Below are positions 20,451-32,942 of a stretch of 40,739 nucleotides of DNA, in pieces. This stretch comes from Elysia marginata (lineage: Eukaryota; Mollusca; Gastropoda; Plakobranchidae). The DNA lies in the NCBI GenBank assembly GCA_019649035.1, contig BMAT01001480.1:291173-331911 (forward strand). Reading direction: 5' to 3'. The notes under the pieces were generated by a model. The model saw only the letters and a list, made by a program, of their open reading frames with translations, was not told the origin of the DNA and searched no databases. Position 1 is the stretch's first letter, and the number at the start of each line of letters is the position of its first letter. A program made the position numbers and the translations under genes.

Positions 20451-23400
20451 CATAAACTAGTTCTACAATTATTATGGATTCTACATTACTACTGTTTTCA
20501 CCATCAATACTATTTGTGCTACAGTTACTAATATTTATATACCAACGACTTCAATTCGAAATAGTTTCTATGATTACTTCTCATCGTACTAGATGACCCC
20601 TTGTGGTTGACATTACTACTAGAATTGATACTTATATTTATTTTCCATTTACTATTGGTACCATCGTTGCCTCTCGCACTTCTTTCGATACTGGTAATGC
20701 TGCTACGACTAGCAATTTTTTTCTAAATGTATGAATAATACTTTAATAGGCGCATCTGAAGTATATAAGGTCTTAACAGCATGTAAAATTAAGCTTGTTT
20801 TAAGCAAAACAAGATTAAGATTTCTCTCTTGAAAATGGTCATGCAGCTCTTTAGAAGGTAACGATGATTCATTTCTACCTTGGTTTAGATCCTTGCATAC
20901 TTCCCCCAGTTCCCATGTTACGAGCAAATGCCTGTTTGCCACACTTTGGTAGGATCGGTTGGTAAACAAATTTGTTAGGTTATAATCATACAAACGGGTT
21001 TACATTAATATCTTTCTACTTCGATTTTTACGGGCATGCACTTCTTGAAAAGTCAAACTCAGTTCAAACCTATTTGTGATCGCTTTGCCTTTATACACTC
21101 TATGGAAATCACGCTGTGTCCACCCACCCTCTACTTTTTGTTCATCTCATCCTCGCCATCACTGTCGATCCAGTGTACTTTTGATCCATCTTAAAAGGTT
21201 AATCCCGTGGACGTGGCAACCCAAATGCTCCTCCACAATGCGAGACATCTTGCGCTAGCGGCACTTTCCTCATACCGGTCTTCTACGATTTTCTTTGTCC
21301 TTGTTCTACCTTTTTTTCATGTACAACCGAAATTTCGCCAGTTCTGTTACGTAGGACTTCCAACCTTTGAGTGTGTTAGAAATACATACCTGGTTAGAGT
21401 TTCTTCAGCTGTTATATCAGGTACTTATTGCTATGGTAGCTACACTGTTTACTTACGTATGCCTATCTGTGTAAAGTGTTCTCAATATTGTTTTATAACA
21501 AAGGCCAACATTCTTTTTTTGTAATACTGGATTTAACAACTGCAAGAGTAACGAGATAAATGCAGAATTTAAAAGAAGTTAGTTTAACTATCTTGATTAC
21601 CTGGTACTGTATAGTTAAAAGCATTCAAAATGTTTAGTAGAAGTAAGACTGTCGACCTTTTCACATTCTCTATGTGGCTGTTGACAGCTTCAAAGCCGTA
21701 AAAAAGGCTCTGAGAGAGATACCTTGCCCTAGGCGAGCTGCATACGAATTGGTGACACTGATATGTGTACACTAATTTTACTTTGAGAGTGGGAATATTT
21801 TACTGCCTTTCTAAGCTCTAACTTTAGAGTCAGATATCTGATTAGTTTGTTGGTTTATCACAGCTGCTTAAGAAATAGATATTACGTATTTATTCCATTT
21901 AGCTGTTTTCATGAACTTAAGATGTCAACTTTATATTTCTATGCATGCGGGTAAACTTTTTCTGTAAATGTTTAGATTGGTATTTTAGGTGGCGATTTCT
22001 TTCAGATTTCAAGCACAATGAGAAGAAAGTAACGTCTGCAGTTCTTCAAGGCTTACTTTAGGCATAGCATCTGTCGTAAACACTAGAACTTTTTAACATC
22101 ACCAGTTTCATTCATTATGAGGTGCAGTCTGTTTATATCATTAAGAAGTCGGAGGTTGGGCATATGGTATGAACAAAAGATGTCTGTACTGGCTGTTGTA
22201 GGAATGATTGGGTGAGTACTACTGCGTGCTCGCACCCTACAGGGATGGGAAAATGCTTAAATATCTAATGCAACTGTGAGCTAATCTGAACATTGGCCTT
22301 TGAACCCATACAGGATATAAACGATCGTGGTAACTTAAAACAGACAACCTTACAAACTATGCAGGACTAATGAGTATTAAAATGATATTAACCAAGGGTT
22401 GGATCAAACATGAGAGCTAACTCAATCGATTGCAGAGAAAACGATAGAAAACTGGCTCTGAAAAGAAACCTAAATAAGTAAAAGCTGAAGAAAAATAATA
22501 AAAAGTTTATTTGTCTAAAATTATACACAGCGACAAATCAAATTCCTGCATAAGCCTGACGTTAAAACAGAAAGGAAAAAAAATGTTTTCTCTCCAGGGC
22601 TCTCTTTAAGATATTTTTACTTTCAAGGAGGCAGGTGTTTTTGTGAAATTAAGTATCACAATGTATTTTAAGGCTTAATTCCGTAGATTCCGGTGGAATG
22701 ACCCAAGAAACGGTTTATCAGACAAATTTACGTGATCATTACGTGATCTTTGATAACATCTAAACATTGATTCATTTGATATCTGACAGTAATATACAGT
22801 AGAAAAGAAAATTATGTAGAAATGTTATGGAATTTTTAGAAAGTGAATCATTGGTTTTTCCTCTCTTTTTTATTGTCATAGTTTTATGTTTGAAAATTTG
22901 AAGAAAAAAACTGTTATGCATTTTTACTGGTTTACGGTCTCTAACGGTGCTGTACTTCAGGTAAGACTGCGTGAGCTATGTTCGGTTTATCATAAGGACA
23001 AAAATGCCGTTTATTCAGGTAGAAATTTTGTCTTTAATTGCGAGTTCGAGTAAAGCCTGAAAATGTATATATAATTTTTTTTTCCTGACTGAATCCCAGT
23101 ATTGGTTTCTAATTACAATCTATCTATTGAAGGTGTGAAAAAAAACAGTTGAAATGAAATTTTACAAGCCGAAGGGTATCGGCCCGTAAGGTTATGGAAT
23201 CCCGAGAAAAATCAAGATGCTACTTAAATGAAATATTCATTTCTGAAGTAAGATAAATGTTCTCAAAGTTTCTTTTTTTTAACAAATTAACTCTTTTTAC
23301 CCTTGCAGTTACCCGTTCAACCACCTGCCGGTTTAAAAATTTCGTAATGTTAAGGATTTTGTTTCTTCTGAAAGAATTAGAACTGTGCCTAAAAACCAGA

Positions 23401-23700
23401 ATGTTATGTTACTGCTAAGGCATGAGGTTTCGCAAGCATCCCACTTAGTAAGAGGAAATCCATGTTGCTAGTTTTGCAGTTGCTGTGGTTTGTTGGGGGT
23501 TGTGCACTATGAAGCCAAAGGAGGCTAATGACTAATAAAGTTTGACAGCGTACGGTAAACTAATCTGGCAAGTCCTGAACATCTAGAAACAAGGTTGGGT
23601 TTCCCAGCTAGCAGAGCCTTCGGGTGTATAAGGACGAAGTGTGTTGTTACAGTGGTAAATAGAGATTGCAGTAGTCTGGAAAGAAATGATAATAGGTCTA
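20451..23700. other. long stretch, nothing firmly recognised
   Basis: Short open frames only (for example 20709-20993 minus, 21207-21524 plus), none resembling a known family. A possible mini-exon with ATG at 22180 and a GTGAGT donor at 22212 is too short to support. Confidence 0.4.
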
Positions 23701-23704
23701 TATC

Positions 23705-23717
23705 TGTCTATGTCTAC
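23705..23717 (+). repeat. target site duplication, left of SINE
   Basis: TGTCTATGTCTAC, identical to 23963-23975. Confidence 0.92.
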
Positions 23718-23962
23718 GGGCCTAGATATCTCAGTTGGTAGTGGCTTCGCTCCGTGGCCAAGAGGTCGCGGGTTCGAAACACAGCCGAGCACAGTCCGGG
23801 CCCCTACTGGTTGGGTCGGTGTCAGTATAATGTGACCGGCTGAGGCTAAGTCATGGTATCCCCGCTAGTCTCTGGGTGGCAGCCCGTAAATTGTCATTGG
23901 GACCCAAGCCCTGAGAGCACCTTTGAAGTGGAATTGGGCTTGTAAAAATACCCTTCAATCAA
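23718..23962 (+). mobile_element. complete tRNA-derived SINE (family B)
   Basis: A 245-bp element bounded by perfect 13-bp direct repeats. The head is tRNA-like: GGGCCTAGATATCTCAGTTGG with GTAGTGGC as A-box/D-arm region, and GGTCGCGGGTTCGAAACAC as B box/T-arm region. The body has GGGTGGCAGCCCGTAAATTG and GTGGAATTGGGCTTGTAAAA, and the 3' end is CCCTTCAATCAA rather than a long poly-A. SINEs are transcribed by RNA polymerase III and mobilised by a partner LINE that recognises their tail. The intact duplications imply a comparatively young insertion. Confidence 0.92.
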
Positions 23963-23975
23963 TGTCTATGTCTAC
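23963..23975 (+). repeat. target site duplication, right of SINE
   Basis: Identical to 23705-23717 over all 13 bases. Confidence 0.92.
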
Positions 23976-26340
23976 TTATGTCTATATTTAAAATGCGTCA
24001 TAAAGGAAAGAGTTGAGTAAATTAACGAGACAACAAGAAGACATGGCATTATACCGCTCCAGCGGGGCATTCATTTATCGTAAATCATTTCATCTCACGA
24101 GATTTCCTGCGCTGAAACCTATTCAGTTCAATAGATTCAAAACATTCATCACAAGCTTGGCTATCGGCGTAATTAAAAGGTAGTCACCACTCAGCACCAG
24201 TTCTACTTTTTCTTCCGATGATGGTTGATTTAAAGGACTAGAGGTGATTTTACAAATTTTTTAAAATTGATTTGAAAGAAGTTCCAACGAGGGTAGATTA
24301 TGTATGAAAGGTTAAAATTCATAAAAAAAATAACCCATAAATCTATCAGTTTGAATTTTTATAATAAAAAAATATAAAAATGTGAACGAGAGAAAAGATT
24401 GAGTAAGAAAGTGAAGTCAAAAGAGTGGGACATAAAACTGGAACGCTGTAAAAGATGTGAGTGTTGACGATCGTCCATTTAATATCTCTGTAACAAAGAC
24501 ATCGGGATGATTTTATACTGTTCTTCTAGGTAGTTAACGTCTACTGAGACTCTCAAGACAGTTTATACGAAAAAAATTTTGTCTACATTTCGACACATGA
24601 ATTTTATTTTTTCTAAACTTTTCTGTAATTATCATCTACATTTAGGATTGTAATGGATCGATTGCATAACACTTCACTTTTGGTTATTTTTAAAATGCAT
24701 TAGAAAAGTTCACACTCATAAAATTTATGTGATATTACGTTTTGCATAAACAAGACAAAGGGTCTCCCGCACTTGAGCTTTTACTTTATTTTAAAATTAA
24801 ATTCTAAAGTGTTTGATTCTTTCTCTTCATCAGATATCTTAATACAGTGGAAGAATCGGGATTGGAACATTCAAGAGTATTCTTAAGAGTTAGTGGTACT
24901 CTAATCAAAGATGTATTCTGATTTTTTTTTTCTTAATATGGTTGATACGTGCTAGAGGAGATAGTCTGGAATAACCTCTCAGATTTTCCCCTGCATCCAT
25001 CGCCATGCCAGGACAGTGTTCAGGCAATGTACAAAGCTTATATTTGATTAGGAGTCAATGGTACTAAGGGTTAATATCTCAGCGTTTAGACACAGGGGAA
25101 TGTCCTGAGTAGGGTAAAAATACTCCCTCATTTTAATGACAAAGTCATTCTCATCATCAGAACTACTTCTTAGCATTTCAAAATCACAGGGTTACAACTA
25201 GAGCGTTGGTTTAAACTAGAAAAGATATGCAACACAGCTTGTATGAGTGTATTATGCTTGCGGAAGATAGAATATAATTTACAACGTGGAATAATAAAAA
25301 AGGAGGCTTCAATACATTTTCACTGCTCTGCGCCCCTGGCCTTAGTCCTGGTTTGTTTAGCAGTTCATATTTATCTGAGCTAAAACCATTTGTCTTTGTC
25401 ATCTACTCTAGCAGCAAATGAAGTTTACATAGGGCATGGGGCTGGTCACATCATCTGTGTTGTTCTCCAAAATCATCAACTTCATTTTTTATCTCAAAGA
25501 AGAAAAATTGTGTTCACATTAAAGTTCCATTACATCTTTTTCAACGATAAAGACAAGCAAAGCCTCTTAATGGTGATAAATTTCAAATTGTGCAAAATTT
25601 GCCAGGGTTATTGGCATAAGTCAAAGAACAGGAAGGCATGTACAGAAATAATAGCCAATAAGAAGATTAAATAAATAGGAGAAAGTCCGAACAATCAGTC
25701 AAACAGACTATCAAGCCGGCCATCAAATAGAACACACAAAGGCAATAGCAGGAAGTCAGAAAAAACAACCGAGCAGCACGTTTTATTATACATGTTAAAA
25801 GACAGTCGAACCCATAGACACAGCGATTGGTATGTAGTCAAGCAGAATGATCAATGGATGCATCGCTTCCTGGAGAGCAAGGTGTTTAGATAGAGGAGTG
25901 CATCGAGGGTGGGTAAATAGGCAAGCAAAAACAAGCCCAGGCAAAACTGTAGGCGTGCCCACAAAGATGGATACCACAGGATAGATGGACTTATATACAC
26001 AGGCTCCAGGCATCAATGGAGAAACGTATAGAATAGCGTTTTCATACACGTCTAGCTTTGCTACAAGCTCTATTATAAGCTGTGAACATAACTTGCAGCA
26101 TGACAGATAGGGTTTTCATCAACAGAACATGACACCAATTTTCTTCAGAATTAATGTGATTTTCTTTTTTTATACTTTTTCGATGTTTTCTAAATTTTAA
26201 GAGTCATCGTAAAGGTATGAATTTTGGCAGATTAAGTTACACACTTCACAGACAATAATATATTTTTCAAAAATTTCATTTCTCATTTCAAATTTTTCTG
26301 GAAAAACAGAACTAAGATGCGTTCATGCATGAAGTCGATG
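23976..26340. other. likely intron or intergenic sequence
   Basis: If the exon at 26366-26429 is real, this lies in its first intron on the minus strand. No second exon could be identified. Open frames at 25211-25402 and 25795-26049 (minus) and 25390-25674 (plus) have no recognisable family. Confidence 0.4.
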
Positions 26341-26365
26341 AAAAGAAACGAACTTGCTTACTTAC

Positions 26366-26429
26366 CTTTCGAGAGTAGTAGAAATGCAAAGACGGCGAGG
26401 ACTGAGGTCTTGTAGACATAACCAACCAT
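26366..26429 (-). CDS. first coding exon of a putative secreted or membrane protein (partial)
   Basis: On the minus strand an ATG at 26429-26427, in strong Kozak context (A at -3, G at +4), starts 21 codons: MVGYVYKTSVLAVFAFLLLS then Lys. A short polar N-terminus with one Lys followed by a ~13-residue hydrophobic core is a classic signal peptide. The exon ends after one base of the next codon, at AAAG|GTAAGTAAG (donor GT at 26365-26364), nearly the ideal U1 binding site. The intron is therefore phase 1, common after signal peptides in secreted animal proteins. The rest of the gene should lie to the left, possibly beyond the window. The product cannot be named from this exon. A chance match is possible but unlikely given start context, peptide and donor together. 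Confidence 0.6.
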
Positions 26430-27000
26430 CTTCGTCTAGCTGGACGGGACATGCGCTATCACCACATCAGGTGAAGTGAAAATGTCTTAAGGTAGTTTAG
26501 GGGAGTCTAAGAGTGTGCTAAAATGAAGATATAACTCTAAGATGGAGTGATGTGTTTACTTTCACAACCCATGAAGGTGTTCTTTCCTGTCTTTTATTAG
26601 CCTTGTTGTGGTTTGGTGCGACCAACAGGGAAGAGGTCATTGAGAAATGCTGATGCTCCTTCAATCTCGTCTTTAGATTTCAAGAAAGCAGCTCGTTTAC
26701 TGTTTTATCACACACTGGTCATGGCAAGGGTGTTTTTACAAGGTTTGACTCAGTCAGATGCGCTGCATTTAACCATTAGATTATGAAGATAACCGTGGCT
26801 TTTAAAAAAGAAATATCAACTTGATGCAAACATGATTTGGTATCCTAATTACTCCATTCAAGTTGAGAAGATGTAAAGCTTACTGAAAATTGCATTCGAA
26901 TACCAGCTGTCCTATCAATTGATCAGAAATCCTTGAATTCATAACGTTTTCACATGGCGCACGTCACTGTGGAAAAAAAATTGATAAAAAACAAATAAAG
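26430..27000. other. possible promoter side of the minus-strand exon
   Basis: This would hold the 5' UTR and promoter of the exon at 26366-26429. No clean TATA box was seen at a suitable distance; a TATATC string lies near 26530. Confidence 0.25.
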
Positions 27001-27006
27001 TAGAAA

Positions 27007-27091
27007 TACTACAAATAAAATAATTTTAATAATGGTAATAATAATAATTATGGTAATAATAATAATAATAATGGTAATAATAATAATAATA

Positions 27092-27151
<60 letters not shown>

Positions 27152-27157
27152 GTAATA
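27007..27157. repeat. AAT trinucleotide microsatellite
   Basis: (AAT)n with regularly spaced GGT interruptions (ATGGTAATAATAATA) at the left, then about 25 pure units. The Ile-rich frame across it is spurious. Confidence 0.96.
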
Positions 27158-27159
27158 AC

Positions 27160-28145
27160 AATATCCTTTTATACTACTGTTATTTCTACAAATTTCAGTA
27201 TTCCAATACTTTCAGGTACTGCCTACAGCCTGCTACAGCTTAAAACGATCGATTAAGGAGAATGAGTACAAAGCAGATACAGATGTCTAATACTATAAAG
27301 CAAGCAATTAGCTTTGCAATAACTTTTCAAGCAATTTCTTTTTACATCAAGAAATTTTCCCCCGAATGAAAGTGGCTGCCATCATCAACTTGCTATTATC
27401 TTCTTGAATATATTTTAAACAAAATGCCATAACGGGTCTCTAGAAAGTAAAATAAACTTTGATGGGGTCAGTTCTAGAGGATTTGAAAAAACGTATATTT
27501 GTAAGAGAGTTTAAGTTACTAGAGAAGCTGTAGTCAAATGAATGTCAGTTCCAATTAAATAAGTGAACGGTGCGCCATCAGGGTGACGCGTTGCTCTAAT
27601 TAGGAATTATTAGAGGCGAAAGAAAAGAAACTAAATTGCTTCGAATTTATGTCTGCTTTGCATTTTTCATATAACTAACTGAAGAGTCTTTCTTTGTACC
27701 AGCTGACATACTTGTTCTAAGAACGGAACAAATGTCCATTTAATTCCATTAGGTTACAAGTTATAATTCATATCCGGTCGCACATTTATCACTTGAAAAT
27801 TAATAAGTTTTGACTTGTCTTAGGACCGCACATTTATATCCTGAAACATGAGTGTTTTTAATTTATGAGCTATTCTGAGGTGTTTTGTACCCTATGATAG
27901 AATCAAATCTCCAGAAGATACATTGGCTGTAAATATTCCATTGTGCTGCGAAAACAATAGATGTTATGTCTAAAGATCTAATGCCGATTACATTTTCAAT
28001 CTATTTCTTTAAAAAATTGATTGTACATAAACTATATCTAGATCTAAAGTTTTATCTAATTAGCCAAGAGTTCGTAATTTTTTTTTAATTTTTATACACT
28101 ATATTAATCCCTTTCGGGAAATTTGTCTTTGTTACTCAACGTAAC
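27160..28145. other. nothing recognised
   Basis: AT-rich sequence with no supported gene. A TATCTAGATCTAAAG motif occurs near 28036. Confidence 0.4.
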
Positions 28146-28149
28146 TGTG

Positions 28150-28354
28150 TCGCCACAAAGCAGCGCCACTAATGCCCCAGCAGACCAGTAAATTTGAAGC
28201 CTATAGCTGGGTACTCATTCTACAGGTGGGTGGACAGGGGAAAGTTAGGATAAATTGCTTTCCCAAGGCAATTGCAACATGGCATTGTCAGGAATCGAAC
28301 CCGCGACCTTCAGATCTCGAGTCCGACGCGCTAACCACTCCGCCACGCTGCCCC
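28150..28354 (-). mobile_element. SINE with tRNA-Ser-like head (family C)
   Basis: Minus strand from 28354: GGGGCAGCGTGGCGGAGTGG (good A box), then a 5-bp anticodon stem TCGGA/TCTGA closing a CTCGAGA loop with CGA in the anticodon position, then GGTCGCGGGTTCGATTCC (B box). Acceptor pairing is partial (GGCAGCG with CAATGCC). A CGA anticodon would be serine, but the variable arm is short, unlike true tRNA-Ser, and about 130 bases of unrelated body follow (GCCTTGGGAAAGC, CTGTCCACCCACCTG). A tRNA-derived SINE therefore fits better than a functional tRNA gene. The tail and target duplications were not resolved. Confidence 0.82.
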
Positions 28355-29170
28355 TTACATGTTACATCACTATCTTCAAATTTCGCTGCTTCCTATGTCA
28401 ACATTCTCTCCGCACAAAATGCCGGCTTGAGTCCGACAAGTCTATGTCAGCTGTGATTTTATTCATGATAATTTACCAAAAAATTTTAGCAAAAGAAACT
28501 ACGCGTTTTTTTTTTAACAAATGGTGCCATGACCTCCTTTAGTGGCCCAAAATTCAAACTCATATTTTTTTTATTAATTTATTAATGTGTCAGTACAAAG
28601 TCTTTAGCCGAAGAACAGGGACACACTTAGGCTCTAACTCCTTTACCATAGATTCATAAGTGATGTAGCGGAAAGTTTTTCTTCAGAATTTCAATATGTT
28701 GAAGCAACGTCGTTTTCCAAGCTTCTATTATCTGTAGCATAGCAAAATACGGTCAGTTTGAATTATAAAAGCCAAGCCTCGTCTACCCTGAGAGGATTAA
28801 ATCTTGACGTGCGGCTTAATAAGAGATAAAGAGAACTAAGTCTTCAAGGGTTTTTTCTAAATGTTAATATGTCTTTCTTCAGTTCGACAGAAGCAGATAG
28901 AGGCACGTTGTAGGAATTAGGTAGAGAACTCCTAGGCTTTGTCAAGTCATTTCCAGGAGGCCTGTTTTTCATTTTCGTTCTAAAGTAATGCTCATGATGA
29001 TAGAGACCTCGCGCCCCCACGACGATAACGTAAGCTGTATTAACACCCGTAGGCAGCGTGAGTATCGCAGCAGATGATTGGCTAACTGGTCATAGTTGCG
29101 TTGTTTTTAGATGGGCGTCCGGGATTTCCTCCTCAATGGGTTCCGTCCTCCTGAGAGGGCCAGTAGCGCA
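28355..29170. other. nothing recognised
   Basis: No supported gene or repeat seen. Confidence 0.4.
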
Positions 29171-29175
29171 TAAAA

Positions 29176-29313
29176 TCTACTGACAATGGTGGCAGTGGTG
29201 GTATTACGTAGATGTAGCAGCAGCACCAGTAGCACCCGAAGCAGCAGCACCAGTAGCAGTAGTAGCAGCAGCAGTATTGGTATTAGTAGAAGTAGTAGCA
29301 GCAGCAGCACCAT

Positions 29314-29351
<38 letters not shown>

Positions 29352-29352
29352 A
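29176..29352. repeat. GCA/GTA trinucleotide array
   Basis: Mixed (AGC)n and (AGT)n with ACC and ATT variants, ending in a pure (AGT)n block at about 29315-29350. Both the poly-Ser frame (plus) and the poly-Leu frame (minus) are repeat artefacts. Confidence 0.95.
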
Positions 29353-29359
29353 TAGAATT

Positions 29360-31170
29360 GGTAGAGGTAGAAGTGGTGAGTTAATTAAAAGTAAATAAGA
29401 GTATTTGTTATTATCTTGATAATAGAACAAACTTATTGCCCGTAGTACTAAGCAAAAACATACAGCTAATTGAGCATTTGCATAAATAATGAAACCTTAC
29501 AAAAACTATTTTGTGTTTGAAAAATCAGAACCCTCATTCTCTTTTTACTGCTATGAAGAAATGGTAAAAGTAACTTATGTTAGAAACAAATAAGAAAGCT
29601 TTTGAGAACCTCAATTATTCTTGAAAGAATTAGGGGTTATTTCGCTGCTACTGTTTATTTTTTGTTTGGTAAACTACATAATATTATAATAGGTAAAGCT
29701 CATCCAGAGGTTCACTGCCAGTATTCGATCTTCGATTTAGTGCAACAATGGGATAAACACACGCTAACCATTCATTCCTTTGTTTTTATCAATATAACAA
29801 TACTCTCGAGACTGCCAGGTCATCCCTCAAGTGAGCTGCAGTAATGATCATTAGCGATGTTTAATTACAACGGTGGCATTCCGATAACGGAAGGGTTACT
29901 CATGTTCGTGCGTGCTCTGTATCCGAACTGGCGCGCGCTAAGCTCAAGATATGCAGCCAATATCATTATTTTAAACAGTGAGCAAAAGGAAGGTAGGATT
30001 ATAGATAAAGCGCTGTTATTTTTATTTTTTCACCTACAAAAGCACAGGATGCACTGTATTTACCATCAAAACATCTTAAATATAAATACACCTCGATTCA
30101 AATTTACATCTGCCCTTTATTTCACAATTTGTTGAGGAAATTTGTTTGTCGATAACAAATTGCATGAACAAATTGACATTGCGGTTCTTTCTTCTAGCTA
30201 TTCAAAATGATTTTGAAAACTGTTCATGAAATGTTCTTACCTTGAGTCGTTAATTTTTTTCAAGAATGTTCTTCATTGGACAAATCGCGACATGAGAACG
30301 CCAATATGCCATCTCCATGTGTTTGTTAAATTGAGTTATACACATCACACTATTTCTGCAATAGTTTGCTGTGTTGTGTTAAATATTGGAGGCGATCCCA
30401 CCTTTCTTTGGTTATTTTTCTACACGTTAAACACTTTTTTTATTAGCAGAAACGTATAGGTGCTAAAAGTTTGAAGTCTATTTTCTCAATACTATGCTTA
30501 GTAGAAAAAGACCCTTGTCATTTTCAGGGTGGGAAAAAAAATTGTCATTTTGCTCATCTTCACAAAATACTTATTCAACCGGCGTCACAACTCATTGAAA
30601 TTACTTTCATATCGTGTACTTGACGTCAATAAAGATTGTTTTTCCTTCTCTCTCAAAATCCAATTTTCTATCGTTACGATCACCGTTACTGTATGCCAAA
30701 GCAGAGATGTTTATATAACCTATCCTCTTATAATCAAACAAGGCAATCAACTGGGACACTGATAAACCTGAAGGTAAGTACCACGCTGGCCGATGGTGAC
30801 ACACAATTACTGAGTCCATTCCCTGGTCTCCAAAACTTGTTCTGCTTCAGTTGGCGCTATAGGAAACGTTTGGGAGGCCTCAATTGGTTTTCCGCGTCCC
30901 CCCAACTCACAGCGGAAATAGTTCTCTAAGAGGGTCAGCTATAACGCAGGCTGACAAAAGGCATTTATGTCCTCAACTCTGGTGTGGAGTTTTTGCAGGG
31001 TTTGTTTGTTTTCTTTTTATTACTGGCACGTTTCCAACATTTTTCTATTCTATAAATATGCTCTGAATAAATATCGTATTTAAATAATTTTTTGTTTCAG
31101 AGAAAATTCACATGAACTAATTTTTAAATAGTTGTGAGAATAAAAGCGTTTTGTCAATCCAAAGATCATC
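29360..31170. other. nothing firmly recognised
   Basis: Several short open frames (29602-30135, 30226-30459, 30529-30762) with no recognisable family. A consensus-like donor CTGAAG|GTAAGTACC lies at about 30774, but no convincing exon precedes it. Confidence 0.4.
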
Positions 31171-31174
31171 TATA

Positions 31175-31290
31175 TTGTGCACCAGTGGACTCATAACAGT
31201 TCACCCTATATGTATTTCGGGCAGTTCCACTAAAAAGCCTACTTCTCTCCACTGCTAATTTCATACCTTTAAAATATTTCAATCAACATA
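31175..31290 (+). mobile_element. tRNA-headed SINE family A, copy 3 (head lost)
   Basis: AAAAAGCCTACTTCTCTCC and ACTGCTAATTTCATACC followed by TTTAAAATATTTCAATC match the 3' halves of copies 1 and 2. The tRNA-like head with its B box is missing, apparently deleted; GGGCAGTTCCA before the body resembles GGGCATTTCCA of copy 1. Confidence 0.7.
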
Positions 31291-31639
31291 AATCTACGCA
31301 GCATAAAATGATCCCATATAAAAGCATCAAAACCTTACTTTAGTCTGTCTGAACACGCGCATCGGTTCATTATGACGTACAAAAGGTAAGCCTTGAGAAG
31401 GCAACTTGCTCGCTATTTCCCCATTCCATCTGTATTCCTGGTTTAAGAGAGCAACAGATCTTGTCAGAGTGCTTGAGGCACGCGCTGTTATTAACAGCTG
31501 CCCCTTTGTATTTTCCAAAGTAATAGTTGTTGTTAAAATCATTTTGAAGAACAGATATAAAGTTTTATCAGTAATTTCGTGGATTTCGCACTATACATGA
31601 TTAAAAAATGCCATTTGTATAAGTCCAAAAAAATACAAA

Positions 31640-31710
31640 AGGTTGACCCCCCCTCTCCCTTACCCCCACCCAAAAAAAAAACAAAAAAAAAAACAACACA
31701 CAAACAAAAC
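31640..31710. repeat. C-rich then A-rich low-complexity tract
   Basis: CCCCCCCTCTCCCTTACCCCC followed by interrupted poly-A. Simple sequence without further features. Confidence 0.85.
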
Positions 31711-32940
31711 ACTGGGAAATATTAAAACTACCATTACAAATCTAAATTTCAAGAGATAGTGTATACACTCTATTGGCATAAAAGACTAGATCTAGAGATG
31801 TTCTTACTTTTCCACAAGTGACCCTCATTCTCAAAAACAAGTACATGTCAAAAATATCATTTTCTAACAGATTGTGCACCAGGTATTGTTGTTTCGATAC
31901 AGGCTTACTGTTTTACAGAGCAAGCACTAGTCTACCAAAATGTTATCCTCTTTATCGCCATTTTTTTTTAAACAAAAAGAAATCCCCTACATCCTTACAT
32001 TGTCAATTGGGGGAAACTAGGACAAATCCAATGCAATACTCTTATTAGGCCAGAGGCCAATTCATTAATATAGAGCACCATTCAATCTTCAAGTTCAGTT
32101 ATCAAGTACAATTAACAAGTACAATCACCAATTAGATACATGTATACGCTCGCGCTACGCAGCCAGAAAACTCTAATTCACGTGACATTCTTCGTATACT
32201 CTCTCAAAACTCGCAAATAATGTCCGATGCAAAAAAAAGTAATATCATTTAATGGACATTCTTTAAAAACGTCTAGATGTAATAATAGACCCTATGTTTT
32301 GTATTTGACGGGGTGACTTACAAAAACAAAGTTTGAATGCACCGTTTTTTTCTACGATCAGTATGGTAAAGAAGTTATAGTGCAAATCAACTTAAGTTGA
32401 AGGAACTCTACCAACCTCTCGAATGAGACTATAAGAGATTTTTTTCCACTTAAAGCAAGGATGGGTTTCACAGTAGACAAAAAATTTGGTTTATCGAGCA
32501 CGTTCGGCGTACGTTCACAGTACAGTCAAGAGGTTCGTGACATCGCCATTTTGAACAATGCGTTTTTCCGAACTTAAAAATATTAAAATTGCTTTCGATT
32601 TTATGGCTCTCTTAACAGATAAACATCTGTTTGTTAACCTAGGTTGTCAAAAAGAATTATAACTTTCTACTTTCCAGTTATGCTTTCAAAAACCTCCGAC
32701 AATTGATTAATAGCAAATCATTGCCTACTACATGAAGTCGCTCTAACCTAAGTGTTTGAATTCAGAAATAATTTTGCTTGCATCACATCAGGGGAAATTT
32801 ATTCCACAAGTTTTTGTGTTAACTTCCTAGTTCTTAGTTCAACAAGGTAAAGAAAAGACATAAAGATGCATGATTTTTTTATAATCATTTTTTTCCATTA
32901 ATCACAGATCATTGTCTCGATTTATTTGTTGCCACTGTAA
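31711..32940. other. nothing recognised
   Basis: AT-rich sequence; the short frame 31818-32048 has no recognisable features. Confidence 0.4.
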
Positions 32941-32942
32941 GA

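Noticed and set aside
20709..20993. 94-aa minus-strand frame as an exon of the same gene
   Set aside because: Weak flanking splice signals and no recognisable family.
22180..22217. ATG followed by about 11 codons and a GTGAGT donor
   Set aside because: Too short, no signal peptide or conserved residues; expected by chance.
25795..26049. 84-aa minus-strand frame just downstream of the signal-peptide exon
   Set aside because: No acceptor site in the right phase and no domain; not accepted as exon 2.
27032..27256. Poly-Ile frame
   Set aside because: Product of the AAT array.
29107..29430. Poly-Leu (minus) and poly-Ser (plus) frames
   Set aside because: Both come from the GCA/GTA array.
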